DNA of 64,000 nt from JACRDG01 sp963760985 (lineage in GTDB: Bacteria; Desulfobacterota; Desulfomonilia; Desulfomonilales; Desulfomonilaceae), in the NCBI GenBank assembly GCA_963760985.1, contig CAVXFM010000005.1, positions 62,001-126,000 of the forward strand. Direction: 5' to 3'. Both the position numbers and the translations under genes were made by a program. The notes beneath the pieces are model-generated. The model did not search any database. It had not been told where the DNA came from and saw only the letters and a program-made list of their open reading frames with translations. Shown here piece after piece: positions 9,873-18,656 of this stretch. Numbering within the stretch: position 1 is the first letter of the stretch; every line of letters starts with the position of its first letter.

Positions 9873-10694
9873 ATGAGCGCATTGTACAACGTCCCGGTCG
9901 ATCGCTTGGAATCCGTCGAGGATGCCGGCGTGGTAATCCGTTCCCACGATCCGGCCACCTTGGTGGAATGTGCAGCAAAAGTGGGTCCTGAAAGGATCGT
10001 TCATGTGCAACTTCTTTCTTTGGACCGGGAACCACAGGTTCTGCGAGACCTTCCAGCCCCCATCCCGCTGGAACTCGTTGTCGAAGACGTCACCACCCAA
10101 TACCCGCTCTTATACCGGTATGCGGATCTTCTCAAAATGCGACCGATTCGCGTGCGTGTGCCCGTTCAGCCAGGCTTCGGGAAGGTTATCAAGGTTGCTA
10201 CTGCTATCGAGTTTGCGGTGATCCTCGAGCCCGGGCAACCCAACAGGGAGACCGTGGAAGAGATGATGAGGATTCTCGACACGTATCTCCATCAGACAAC
10301 AATGGCAGCGCCGGTCGAATTCTTTCACACGCTGCTTATGGCCTATTTTGGACGCGAGCAGGTGACGCTCTGGGAGATTCAGGATGAGGATCCCGCTGTC
10401 TGGAAATACGTTACCGACGAGGGTACGCTGGTGCTCTCCAAGCGTCTGAGTCTGTTCCCGGAGTTGTCGGAAATCAACTCCATGGAGGAAATCAAGACTC
10501 TGGTACCGACATGGAATTCTGAATGTGTCTCCTGCCATTTTCTGACGCACTGTCAGGGTTATTTCAAACTGCCGGACACAACCTACCAGTGCAGTGAAAT
10601 TATCAGGCTCCTTCGGCTCATCGAGGAGGCAGCGCAGGACCTGCGCAAGGATTACGACGCCAGTCTGCGGACAGGAGGAGGTCGCACCCCATGA
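9873..10694 (+). CDS. rSAM-partner protein with SPASM-like cysteine cluster
   Basis: A 273-residue soluble protein. ATG 9873 (MSALYNVPVDRLESV) has AGAGGAA nine bases upstream; an in-frame ATG at 9840 is less well placed. Most of it is unrecognised alpha/beta sequence. Near residues 220-240 it has C-x2-C-x5-C followed by GYFKLP and another Cys (segments CVSCHFLTHC and TTYQC). This resembles the auxiliary Fe-S (SPASM-type) cluster region of RiPP radical SAM enzymes, but no CxxxCxxC core is present. It overlaps the next gene by four bases (ATGA), so the two products are probably coupled and may form a complex. I infer substrate binding or an accessory redox role. Confidence 0.7.
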   Translation: MSALYNVPVDRLESVEDAGVVIRSHDPATLVECAAKVGPERIVHVQLLSLDREPQVLRDLPAPIPLELVVEDVTTQYPLLYRYADLLKMRPIRVRVPVQPGFGKVIKVATAIEFAVILEPGQPNRETVEEMMRILDTYLHQTTMAAPVEFFHTLLMAYFGREQVTLWEIQDEDPAVWKYVTDEGTLVLSKRLSLFPELSEINSMEEIKTLVPTWNSECVSCHFLTHCQGYFKLPDTTYQCSEIIRLLRLIEEAAQDLRKDYDASLRTGGGRTP

Positions 10695-11822
10695 ACGGCG
10701 GACGCCTTTCGCTCATACTGTTGCCGACGCTCAGATGTAATGCCGATTGCGATTACTGTTTTGAAGAAAAATCGTCCAAGGTAATGAGTCTGGAGCAATT
10801 CAGGATCATTCTGGACAAGGTGACCGATTACATGAATCACATGCACCTGACCGACCTGACCATCTATTGGCAAGGGGGGGAGATCCTTACCATGGAGCCC
10901 GATTGGCTCATGCGCGCCATGGCGATCATTGACAAGGCCTCGCAATCTTCGGGAAAGAGCATTGAGAATGAGCTGCAGACCAATCTGATCGGGTACGGCA
11001 AGAGATGGAACACAGTGTTCAAGGAGATGTTCAACAACCAGTGCGGATCCTCTTTGGATTATCCGAACCTGTACAGAAGGGTATCCGGCCTGCCCCCCGA
11101 TCAGTTCAACGAATTGTGGCTCCGTCGGTATCGAGAAGCGTCTTCACACGGCATTGGTGTAGGAGTCATTTCGCTTCCCAATCAAGCGACCTTCAAATTA
11201 GGAGCGCACCCATTCTATTCGTATTACACGGAGGTAATCGGCCTGAAAGGCTTCCAGGTGAATGCGCCTTTTCCCGGGGTCGTCGCCGAACCCTCGAAAC
11301 CCGGTCCACCCATCGATATTGAAGAGTGTAGCCTTTTTGCTTGTGAACTCATTGATGTCTGGATGGAGCAGGGCTATTCCCACGGGGTCCGCATATCTCC
11401 CTATTGGGGCATATTGGATTATTTTCTGACCGGCAACAAGAGCGATCTCCTCTGCGGGATGCGGCATGACTGTAGCAGAGAGTTCTTCTCCATAGGCCCT
11501 GACGGTAGCGTGTCTCAGTGCGATTGCTGGGTCGCGAGCTACCCTGAGTTTCATTTCGGAAACGTCTTTGAGTGCGACGGACTCGCGGAGATCATGAACA
11601 GCAATCAGCGCAAGTTGTTTAGCGATCGTCCCGTAAAGTTGATGGAAAAGGGTGAGTGTGTCGAATGTGAATACCTTGGTATCTGCCATGGCGGGTGCGC
11701 AATACGAGCGTACAGGTACATCCCGCGACCTCTTTGTCAAAGACCCGTACTGTGAAATGTACAAAGCCGTATTCAAGCGCCTGCAGGAAGCTGCGGTGAG
11801 TCTTTCCCGTGAATCTGGGTGA
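10691..11822 (+). CDS. Radical SAM/SPASM peptide maturase (frameshift near the C-terminus)
   Basis: ATG 10691 overlaps the upstream stop. The radical SAM core opens LLPTLRCNADCDYCFEE, giving CxxxCxxC for the SAM-binding [4Fe-4S] cluster, followed by IYWQGGEIL. A SPASM domain follows from about residue 255 (LLCGMRHDC; GSVSQCDCW; CVECEYLGICHGGC). Near 11715 one extra base ends the assembled frame early. Without it the protein runs to the TGA at 11820-11822 (about 376 residues) and regains the usual terminal Cys (KDPYCEMYKAVF). Architecture and context, next to a Trp-x-Asn repeat protein, fit the enzymes that make C-C cross-links between an aromatic residue and the residue two positions on. The substrate assignment is inferred from neighbourhood. 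Confidence 0.85.
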
Positions 11823-11963
11823 CCCATTACACTCACAGCTTGTTCAATCTGAACGCGCATTACCGAGAAAAAGCCGAATTCGCTCGTGTAATGTGTCAGC
11901 ATAATCGACCCCGGACTATTCGGCAGTAAGACAGGGATTTCGCACGATTTCAGGAGGTCACTC

Positions 11964-12074
11964 TTGCCAGAGCCCGAGTCTCGCTATGCAGAGAATGAAG
12001 TGGGCTCCAAAAATTTCGTTCTGAACAGCGAACCCAGTGAGGTTACCGCCCCCAGGGCAAAGAAGAGACTATGA
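11964..12074 (+). CDS. Short ORF with strong ribosome site
   Basis: A 36-residue frame begins at TTG 11964, seven bases after a near-perfect AGGAGGT, and ends in TGA at 12072-12074. The peptide (MPEPESRYAENEVGSK...; C-terminus RAKKRL) is charged and hydrophilic. It lies between the radical SAM gene and the FecR-domain gene. It could be a small accessory protein or leader, but no family is known for it. Confidence 0.4.
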   Translation: MPEPESRYAENEVGSKNFVLNSEPSEVTAPRAKKRL

Positions 12075-12135
12075 TCGAACCGACCCGGAAACACCACCCC
12101 CTCTATTTCTCTCGATCTCAATGTAGGAGGCGACA

Positions 12136-14568
12136 ATGAGAAGTCTGTTTCGGACCGTGGCGCTCATCGCGACCATGGGCATCCTCGGGAACCTGATGCT
12201 TGCACCGGTCGCAGATGCCCAAGACGTGGGCAAAGTGGCCGGAATCCAGGGACAAGCAAAAATGGTTCGCAGTGGAGAGGTAGCACCTCAACCATTGAAC
12301 AGGAACGCCCCGGTCTCCGTGGGGGATGAGGTGACCACGGACGCCGATTCCAAGCTGTGGATACAAGTGAACGGCGAAAGCCATCACTCACTGGGTGCGG
12401 CGAGCGGAGTCTATTGTAACGATATCGGCTCCGAAGGCGGGGCCACATTCTATCACGGCCACGTGAGCAAAGGCGTAGTCCGTTTCATCAAGAGACTTCC
12501 CCAGACTCGGCCTCCCTCATCGTACGTGATCACGACTCCCACAGCGTTGATAATGGTGCAGCCGACCGACCGGGCAGCGGATTTCTTCGTCGAAGTCTAC
12601 AACGAATCGGAGACGGCAGTGACCGTGAACTGGGGCCGAGTGAAGGTCAAGAACATCCAGGAAAAGTTCCCTTTAGAGCGTGATCTCACCTCGTGCCAAC
12701 GAGTGTATGTGAACGCGGGGAAAGAGCCTTCCAAGGTCTACGGGGTCACATCGGAGGCACTGAAAGAGCTCATAGCCCGAACAACGATTCCCCGGACGCT
12801 GCCTGATGCCGTCCCGAACTGTGAGCCTCCACAGGCCCGGCCTGCATGCCCGTGCCCGTGGGGAGAGGGCCGTGATGAAGACGGCACATGCAAGCCGTGC
12901 GCATTCCTTGCGGGCGCAGTGTACGATCCGGAAACGTGTGAGTGTGTATGTCCCTGTCCTCCAGGATCTTTTCCGCATCCTATCGACGGATCGTGCGTTG
13001 ATGAATGCCCCACATTTTCACCGGTGGAAGTGCAGGGAACCCCATTTCTTAATCCTGACGTATTGCCGCATCAGGGCTGCCCCCTGTGCGAGTGCTGTGA
13101 TCACGTGGCCGGTTGCTACTCCAGTGTTCTTGGCGACCCCACCTGTCCCCATCCTCGGTGCGGCAAATGCCCCGGGCCTCCTGGGCCTGTGAGCCCGCCC
13201 ATTGATATCCCTCCCGATCCCTTTGCGTGGTACAGTTGTGCCAAATGCTGCGATTGCGATCTGTCATTGGCCGCGCCGGGTGATCCGTGCGGCCTGAATG
13301 CTGCGGGATTTCTTACGCCGGGATTCCCGTGTGGACCTGGGGGCCGATGCATCCCTCGGTCACAGTGTCTGGCCATGGGAGGGTTCTTCGTGAGGACCGA
13401 GGGCCGCATACCGTTCAGACCGTGCTGGGTATGTCAGAGGGAAGAGCCGGCCCTTGCCATGATGATGGGCAAAGGGGGCGGTTGCGACGAGTGCAAAAGA
13501 CTCACCTTCCGGAAGGGCAAACCTGAATGCGTGCCGATCAAGGACAAGTCACCCTGCTACAAGGAAGGTAAATGCGGCACATGCAGGAAAGGAACGTGTG
13601 TTGAGCTCCCGCCGTGCCCCCAGGGAACGTTGCGCAACGCGAAATGCGCCTGTGAAAGGGCTCCGGAGCAACCGCGCCGACCGCCCGTGACGCCGCCGGC
13701 AAAACCGTGCACGTCCAATGAAGAGTGCCGGGCAAAGACAAAAGGCAGGTCCCCGTGCTGCGTCGGAGGGAAGTGTGCTTCTTTGCAGCGATGCCCTGAC
13801 GGAAAGTACCGCTGTCGGTGCGAGGGGCAAACTGAGCCGACTCCTCTGCCGGAGCCGGAACCCATACCGACTCAGCCTCCGGGCGTGGCCCCCACTCCGG
13901 AGTGCCCTCACTGCACCATCTGGGTGAATGGCCGGTGCCTCCCCTGCGACGCCATGCATATGCGATGCGTTCATGGGAGATGCGTCCGTAGGGGCACCGG
14001 TAATGGTCCCGATACCCATTGCGGCCACTGCGAGGAGCGAGTGAAGCGCCAATGCCTTTCCTGCGAGAGGATCGGCAAGCGGTGCGTCAACGGACGATGT
14101 GTCGATCGGGAGATCGAGCCGACGAAGTGCGGCCGGTGTGAGGTGAAGATGGGCCACTCGTGTGTCCCATGCAAGGCTGCGAACATGCAATGCAGGGATG
14201 GCCGATGCGTAAGCCGGGATTCGCACCAGGGCGGACAGACCCCCAACACCGGAACGGGCCAACCGACAGAGAAGCGGTGTGGCTCCTGTGAGGTGAATGT
14301 CCGTGGCCAGTGCCTCTCTTGCGAGCGGATTGGCAAGGCGTGTCGAAACGGTCACTGCATTGAGAGAACCGAGCATTCAAAGCCGGCGGAAGTGGAGCCC
14401 AGGCCGTCCCACCCCAAAGAGGTGAAACCGAAGCATTCCATGCCACAGGAGATGCAACCGAAGCCGTCCAAGCCGGTGGAAGTGGAGCCCAGGCCGTCCC
14501 ATCCCAGAGAGGTGCAACCGAAGCATTTCACACCACAGGAAGTGCAACCCAAGCCCACGGGACGTTGA
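12136..14568 (+). CDS. Exported FecR-domain protein with many Cys-rich modules
   Basis: An intact 810-residue secreted or surface protein. ATG 12136 has GTAGGAGG upstream. Residues 1-29 are a signal peptide ending VADAQ, and 30-190 form a FecR-like beta domain (VGKVAGIQGQAKMVRSGE; SVGDEVTTDADSKLWIQV). The remainder is a long array of cysteine-rich modules: first EGF- or keratin-like PCPPG/CPCP segments (~240-450), then repeated units of form C-x2-C-x5-8-C-x2-C-x6-C-x4-C (~600-760, such as CGRCEVKMGHSCVPCK). The tail is a Pro/Lys-rich repeat (EVEPRPSHP, EVQPKP). It contains dozens of cysteines, so it must rely on disulfide formation or bind metal. The three late Cys modules are clear intragenic duplications. 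Function unknown; an envelope or adhesive role is possible. Confidence 0.75.
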   Translation: MRSLFRTVALIATMGILGNLMLAPVADAQDVGKVAGIQGQAKMVRSGEVAPQPLNRNAPVSVGDEVTTDADSKLWIQVNGESHHSLGAASGVYCNDIGSEGGATFYHGHVSKGVVRFIKRLPQTRPPSSYVITTPTALIMVQPTDRAADFFVEVYNESETAVTVNWGRVKVKNIQEKFPLERDLTSCQRVYVNAGKEPSKVYGVTSEALKELIARTTIPRTLPDAVPNCEPPQARPACPCPWGEGRDEDGTCKPCAFLAGAVYDPETCECVCPCPPGSFPHPIDGSCVDECPTFSPVEVQGTPFLNPDVLPHQGCPLCECCDHVAGCYSSVLGDPTCPHPRCGKCPGPPGPVSPPIDIPPDPFAWYSCAKCCDCDLSLAAPGDPCGLNAAGFLTPGFPCGPGGRCIPRSQCLAMGGFFVRTEGRIPFRPCWVCQREEPALAMMMGKGGGCDECKRLTFRKGKPECVPIKDKSPCYKEGKCGTCRKGTCVELPPCPQGTLRNAKCACERAPEQPRRPPVTPPAKPCTSNEECRAKTKGRSPCCVGGKCASLQRCPDGKYRCRCEGQTEPTPLPEPEPIPTQPPGVAPTPECPHCTIWVNGRCLPCDAMHMRCVHGRCVRRGTGNGPDTHCGHCEERVKRQCLSCERIGKRCVNGRCVDREIEPTKCGRCEVKMGHSCVPCKAANMQCRDGRCVSRDSHQGGQTPNTGTGQPTEKRCGSCEVNVRGQCLSCERIGKACRNGHCIERTEHSKPAEVEPRPSHPKEVKPKHSMPQEMQPKPSKPVEVEPRPSHPREVQPKHFTPQEVQPKPTGR

Positions 14569-14614
14569 TTCCGGTCGTTTCAAGTGATCGTTCACCCGTG
14601 GAAGCCAGAGCTGT

Positions 14615-14645
14615 AATGGTCCGTTCCCGCCGGGAGCGGACCATT
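14615..14645 (+). terminator. Strong hairpin after the Cys-rich gene
   Basis: Arms AATGGTCCG and CGGACCATT, extended by TCCC/GGGA around a GCC loop, form a long stem 47 bases after the stop codon. No T run follows, so it may act as a 3'-end protecting structure or a weak terminator. Confidence 0.55.
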
Positions 14646-15121
14646 CTCCCTAGCCGTTGAAAATAAGACTCACATTCTGCTCTCATGGGGGCTGTTTCTC
14701 GGACAGTTTCTCCGGAATTGCCATTTGAGTGGTGATGAGGGTCCCGGGCCGGCGAGGGATGGGGGTGGAGCGGTCTCGCTGGGGCGAGGTCCCACCGATC
14801 CGTTTCGAGGCGGACTCCGGCCAGGATACTCCACAGGCGGAGAAAATAAGGGTGTACTGCGCCCGAATAAGGGATAAGCACGCCCCTCCATGCCTTGACC
14901 TGCCCATCTCTCTTCAACAATAATACACGTCCACGGTAGCCAGGGGACCACACCCACGACACTTACGTCCTACTTGAACCCAAGAAAGCCTATCTGGTGC
15001 CCCAGAAAACGCGGGGGCTCAAAATCTTGCCGGAGTCGTGTTGTACTTTCGAACGGACCACGAATTGATAGGTTAAAGGCGCAAGGCGCAACACGCAACA
15101 CGAAATCAAGGGAGCAAGAAA
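14646..15121. other. Intergenic, nothing clear
   Basis: No convincing gene. Minus-strand frames here (for example 14528-14962) have low-complexity, unlikely composition. The last 60 bases before 15122 include short repeats (GGCGCAAGGCGCAACACGCAACACG) next to the ribosome site GGGAGCAAGAAA. Confidence 0.4.
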
Positions 15122-15388
15122 ATGAAAAAGTTGACAGCAACCATTCTGGGAATTCTCTTCGTAGCGGCGATAGCATTCACGTTCAACACCGTCGCACTTG
15201 CAGCGCCTGGGGGACACGGCGGCGGCGGACATCATGGCAATCACGGCGGACATCGGGGACATGGCGGATATTGGGGATCCGGGGTTTATTCAACAGCAAT
15301 CGTGGACGACGGGTGTTACATGGTCAAGCGGTGTTCCGTGAGTCCCTCCGGCCATCGTCGGTGCCGCTGGGTGCAAGAATGCGATTAG
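15122..15388 (+). CDS. Small exported Gly/His-rich protein
   Basis: An 88-residue protein with a clear Sec signal peptide (MKKLTATILGILFVAAIAF, cleavage after VALA). A Gly/His-rich stretch follows (GGHGGGGHHGNHGG, ending HGGYWGSG), then a C-terminal part with four cysteines (DDGCYMVKRC, GHRRCRW, QEC). The His-rich part could bind metal. It shares the Gly-rich, aromatic-containing style of the repeat protein at 8996. I cannot say whether it is also a substrate of the radical SAM enzyme; it has no Trp-x-Asn motif. It has its own terminator. Confidence 0.65.
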   Translation: MKKLTATILGILFVAAIAFTFNTVALAAPGGHGGGGHHGNHGGHRGHGGYWGSGVYSTAIVDDGCYMVKRCSVSPSGHRRCRWVQECD

Positions 15389-15430
15389 TCGGAACAGGAC
15401 CTACTCCCACATTCTCTTTACACACACATG

Positions 15431-15475
15431 AGAAAGGCCGGGGTCTCGTCCCTCTGACGACTCCGGCCTTTTCAC
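15431..15475 (+). terminator. Rho-independent terminator
   Basis: AAAGGCCGG-G-GTC (15433-15445) pairs with GAC-T-CCGGCCTTTT (15458-15472) around a 12-base loop, ending in a short T run, about 45 bases after the stop of the small exported-protein gene. It can work in both directions because the complementary A run precedes it. Confidence 0.85.
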
Positions 15476-15728
15476 TGTAACTCGCACACCCCCCCGGCCG
15501 GGTGAACAAGCACACTTCCAGAAAGTGAAAAAAAGAGGCTCCCTCTCCGATGCGCTCAGATCACGAAGCAGACGCTTCTTGTCGGGGCACATCGCCACGA
15601 TTTCCGGGTCTTCCTTCTTCTTGGGGTCCTGCCGATCATTCTGATGATGTCTCGGCCCGAACCGACCCGGGATTTCTTTTTGTCGAAATCATCCTTAGCG
15701 CCATCATGCAGCGGCGTACGAACGGAAG

Positions 15729-16238
15729 TTATAGGTTGATGCCTGAGTACTCTTTGAGCTTCTCTTCCCAAAATTCCCGCTCCTTTTCCCTCCAATTGGA
15801 ACCCACGAATCTCCTGTCGTAATAACCCCCGAGACGTTTGAACCACTTTGCCCAAGGGTTCCTCTTTTTTTCATGGGCCTCAAGCACGTCTGCCACGAAC
15901 GCTTCGATATCGGCCATAAGATCTTTGGGCGCAAAGTAAGCGGCACCCCGTTCGGCGGATTCTCTGAGACTCTCCTCGGTAAGGGAGTGAGCGGTCAACA
16001 TCACTGCAGGGATGCCCCTTCTCTTTGCGATGTTCAGCAGCTCAAATCCCTTGACCCCCATGATGTCGAGGACTGCTATGTCGTAGTCCCCGTTTTCCAA
16101 GCATCGTGATGCCTCTTCATAGGTCTGAGCGGTATCGACTTTACACATGGAAAGAGTTTCAGCCAAAGTTTGCAGAACATCAGGTTCGTCGTCGACGATC
16201 AGCAATCGTCGCCCATACAGTATTTTCGTTCGGTCCAT
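15729..16238 (-). CDS. Response regulator, receiver domain
   Basis: A 169-residue CheY-like receiver: LLIVDDEPDVLQTL holds the acidic pair near residue 17, YDIAVLDIMG holds the phospho-acceptor Asp near 58, and PAVMLTAHS is the Thr/Ala switch. APKDL stands where the conserved Lys occurs. After the receiver (~1-125) comes a basic, Trp-rich tail (NPWAKWFKRLGGYYDRRF) of about 45 residues with no known output domain. It is a stand-alone gene with no adjacent histidine kinase, so it probably receives phosphate from an orphan kinase. The tail may mediate protein contact. Confidence 0.85.
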   Translation of the reverse strand: MDRTKILYGRRLLIVDDEPDVLQTLAETLSMCKVDTAQTYEEASRCLENGDYDIAVLDIMGVKGFELLNIAKRRGIPAVMLTAHSLTEESLRESAERGAAYFAPKDLMADIEAFVADVLEAHEKKRNPWAKWFKRLGGYYDRRFVGSNWREKEREFWEEKLKEYSGINL

Positions 16239-16391
16239 AGACGCGACTCCTCGACTGGGAATTGTGAACGGAGGGCTGCGCCGGCATGCCCACCAACCGA
16301 GGCACAGACCGCCCCATTAGCGTACTGCTATACACGAGCGAACGAAGAATTGATATCGCGAGAGGAAATTTTTCAAGGCACAGGTTTTTTC

Positions 16392-16454
16392 TTGACAAGC
16401 GATGTGTGTGTGGTTCATGTTTCTGTCCAGAGAAACGATTTCACTAGACAGAAA
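16392..16454 (+). promoter_or_regulatory. Promoter and inverted repeat ahead of the IclR gene
   Basis: A -35 box TTGACA (16392-16397) and a weaker -10 TCATGT (16415-16420) are 17 bases apart. An inverted repeat TTTCTGTC (16420-16427) / GACAGAAA (16447-16454) begins at the -10 box and covers the probable start point. A repressor bound there would block transcription, so self-regulation by the IclR protein is a reasonable inference. Confidence 0.55.
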
Positions 16455-16462
16455 CTCCTCCG

Positions 16463-17287
16463 GTGGAACCAGTGAAACTCCCAAAGTCCACCTCTACGGA
16501 CCAAAAAGATTACAACCGCGCAGTCCCCGCTGTGGAGCAAGCCGGTCGAATCTTGGTAGCGCTGGCTCGACACAGCTCGGGAGGGATGCTCCTGACCGAA
16601 ATCTGCAAGCAAGTCGGCATTCACAACAGCAAAGGCTATTCCATCCTCAACACTCTCGAGAGCTTCGGATTCGTAAAACGAAGCCTGGAGACCAAGGCCT
16701 ACTCGCTGGGATTGGGGCTTGTATTCCTGTCACAAAGAGTCCTTGAAAGCCTTGACGTGCCACAAGCTGTGGGACCATATCTTCGGAGACTGTCTTCAGG
16801 GACCGGCAGTTCGGCATTCTTGGCAATGATTTCCGATGACAAGGTGTACGTGGTAGCCAAGGATCAGGGTAGCCAAATAGTGGCAGTTTCGGTAAGGCTA
16901 GGCCAAAGGTTTCCGTTGTACTGGGGCGCTCACGGGAAAGCTATTCTCTCACTTCTCTCCGAAGAGGAGTGGTACAGACTTCTTGCAGCTGATGCAGTCT
17001 CCTTTAGGGACAGGGGCAAGCCATACGATTTCGCTGGCCTGAAGAAAGAACTCGAGCACTGCCGTAAATATGGTTACGCATCGGATGTGGGAGAGCAAAA
17101 GGAAGGGGTTAATGTCGTGGCCGCGCCCGTATTCGGCCCAACCGCAAAACTCCTCGGAGCACTCGTGGTAATAGGGACATTCTCGGTTGAACTTGTTGAC
17201 CAATATGGCAAACAGGTGGCCGCCGAGGCCTGCAAGTTTTCCCAGTCAATGGCCTGTAGCGCAGTCGATAGAATGGCCGTGCCGTGA
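16463..17287 (+). CDS. IclR-family transcriptional regulator
   Basis: About 274 residues from GTG 16463; a GTG at 16472 is an alternative, and no strong ribosome site decides between them. N-terminal winged helix-turn-helix (~20-85: AVEQAGRILVALARHS, TEICKQVGIHNSKGYSILNTLESFGFV), then the IclR effector-binding domain (~100-265, with GSSAFLAMISDDKVYVVAKDQ and YWGAHGKAILSLLSEEEW). IclR proteins of this type control catabolic operons for aromatic acids or small carboxylates. The next gene on the same strand is the TRAP substrate-binding protein 210 bases on, so the TRAP system is the likely target. No DNA-binding data can be read here beyond the inverted repeat at its promoter. Confidence 0.85.
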   Translation: MEPVKLPKSTSTDQKDYNRAVPAVEQAGRILVALARHSSGGMLLTEICKQVGIHNSKGYSILNTLESFGFVKRSLETKAYSLGLGLVFLSQRVLESLDVPQAVGPYLRRLSSGTGSSAFLAMISDDKVYVVAKDQGSQIVAVSVRLGQRFPLYWGAHGKAILSLLSEEEWYRLLAADAVSFRDRGKPYDFAGLKKELEHCRKYGYASDVGEQKEGVNVVAAPVFGPTAKLLGALVVIGTFSVELVDQYGKQVAAEACKFSQSMACSAVDRMAVP

Positions 17288-17499
17288 GTGAGTTGGTTGC
17301 CCGAACTCTGGGAGAAATGCGGTGAATAGCTGAGGTACGTCGAAAGGGCGCCAGAAAGGCGGGCGGCCCCTTGGCGCAAGCAGATCCTTGGGGACGCGGC
17401 GTGGGAAACCTCAGTAGGAGGCGCATCCCTGCAAATGTCTCCCCATGAACGATTCCAATGGCGCCGGCCATTGGCAACTACGCCGTACGGAGGTTGATT

Positions 17500-18519
17500 A
17501 TGAAGCGGATGATGGTAGCCATTTCAATGCTCGTTGCCATGTGCGGTACTCTGCTCTGGTACACGACCCAGGCCCAGGCCGAGACCATAGAACTGAAATT
17601 TGCCACTGGCTTTTCCCCGAAGCACACCATGCAGGTAAAGGTTTTCGAGCCATGGGCCAAGAAAATCAGTGAGCTTACCAAGGGCAAGGTCAAGGTGACA
17701 TTTTTCCCTGGTGGCGCTTTGGGTAAGGCCCCTGACACGTACAACATCGTAGAAAAAGGCATCGCCGACGTCGGATACTACCTACACGATTATACCCCTG
17801 GCCGCTTCCCCTTAACCACGGTCTTCGAGCTTCCATTCATGGTGCCGTCTGCAACGAACCTTTCCAGTGCCATGTGGAAAACCTATGAGCAGATCCCGGA
17901 ATTCCAGAAGGAATATAAGAGGGTTAAGCTCATGGCGCTTTTTGGCCATCCTGGCGGGCATTTCTGCACCACCAAGACCCCCATAAAGACCGTCGGGGAT
18001 TTCAAAGGTCTCAAGATCAGGACGGTAAGCCCGAGCGTTACCGAGGCCTTGACCATATTCGGCGCAGCACCCGTAAGCATGCCCATTACCGAGACCTATG
18101 CGGCTCTCGAAAGGGGAGTGGTTGATGGTACCGTCGTTCCGTGGGAAGGAATCGTCATCTTCAAACTGGATGACCTTATCAAGTATGTAACAGTAGCCGA
18201 TTTCTACACGGTCACGATGGCCGTGGTCATGAACAAGAGAAAATGGAATTCCCTGCCCAAGGATGTGCAAAAAGTCATTGCAGAGAATAGCGGCATGCCG
18301 CTTTCCATTGCCTGCGGGAAGGCATATGACGACACTGACGGGCCCATGAAAAAAAGATGCGTGGACAGAGGCATCGAGGTGCTTCACTTCTCTCCGGCTG
18401 ACATGCAGAAGTTGAAGGACCTGACCATGCCGCTTCGAACCAAATGGGTGAAAGATATGAAGGCCAAGGGCCTGCCTGGCGATAAGGTGCTGGAAACCGC
18501 CTTGCAGAATCTCAAGTAG
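17500..18519 (+). CDS. dctP: TRAP transporter substrate-binding protein
   Basis: Periplasmic DctP-type solute receptor, 339 residues, for a carboxylate (family rule; ligand not determinable). ATG 17500 has GGAGG at 17489-17493. Signal peptide 1-27 (MLVAMCGTLLWYTTQAQA). Mature part opens ETIELKFATGFSPKH. The conserved carboxylate-binding Arg is in GDFKGLKIRTVSPS (about residue 175). PITETYAALERGVVDGTVVPWE is the typical DctP signature region. It is followed by the small and large membrane subunits in operon order P-Q-M. The neighbouring acyl-CoA ligase and Mo hydroxylase suggest an aromatic or unsaturated acid as ligand. Confidence 0.92.
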   Translation: MKRMMVAISMLVAMCGTLLWYTTQAQAETIELKFATGFSPKHTMQVKVFEPWAKKISELTKGKVKVTFFPGGALGKAPDTYNIVEKGIADVGYYLHDYTPGRFPLTTVFELPFMVPSATNLSSAMWKTYEQIPEFQKEYKRVKLMALFGHPGGHFCTTKTPIKTVGDFKGLKIRTVSPSVTEALTIFGAAPVSMPITETYAALERGVVDGTVVPWEGIVIFKLDDLIKYVTVADFYTVTMAVVMNKRKWNSLPKDVQKVIAENSGMPLSIACGKAYDDTDGPMKKRCVDRGIEVLHFSPADMQKLKDLTMPLRTKWVKDMKAKGLPGDKVLETALQNLK

Positions 18520-18656
18520 CATTGGCTTACAGAACGGTGGGATATCTCACGTTCCCCTAGCGACGATGGGGAGAGGATTGAGCGTGCCCTGACCCGCGGA
18601 CCCTCTCCCTCACTTACTGACACAACACCCGAAGAATAGCGCAAAGGGAGGTCTTC

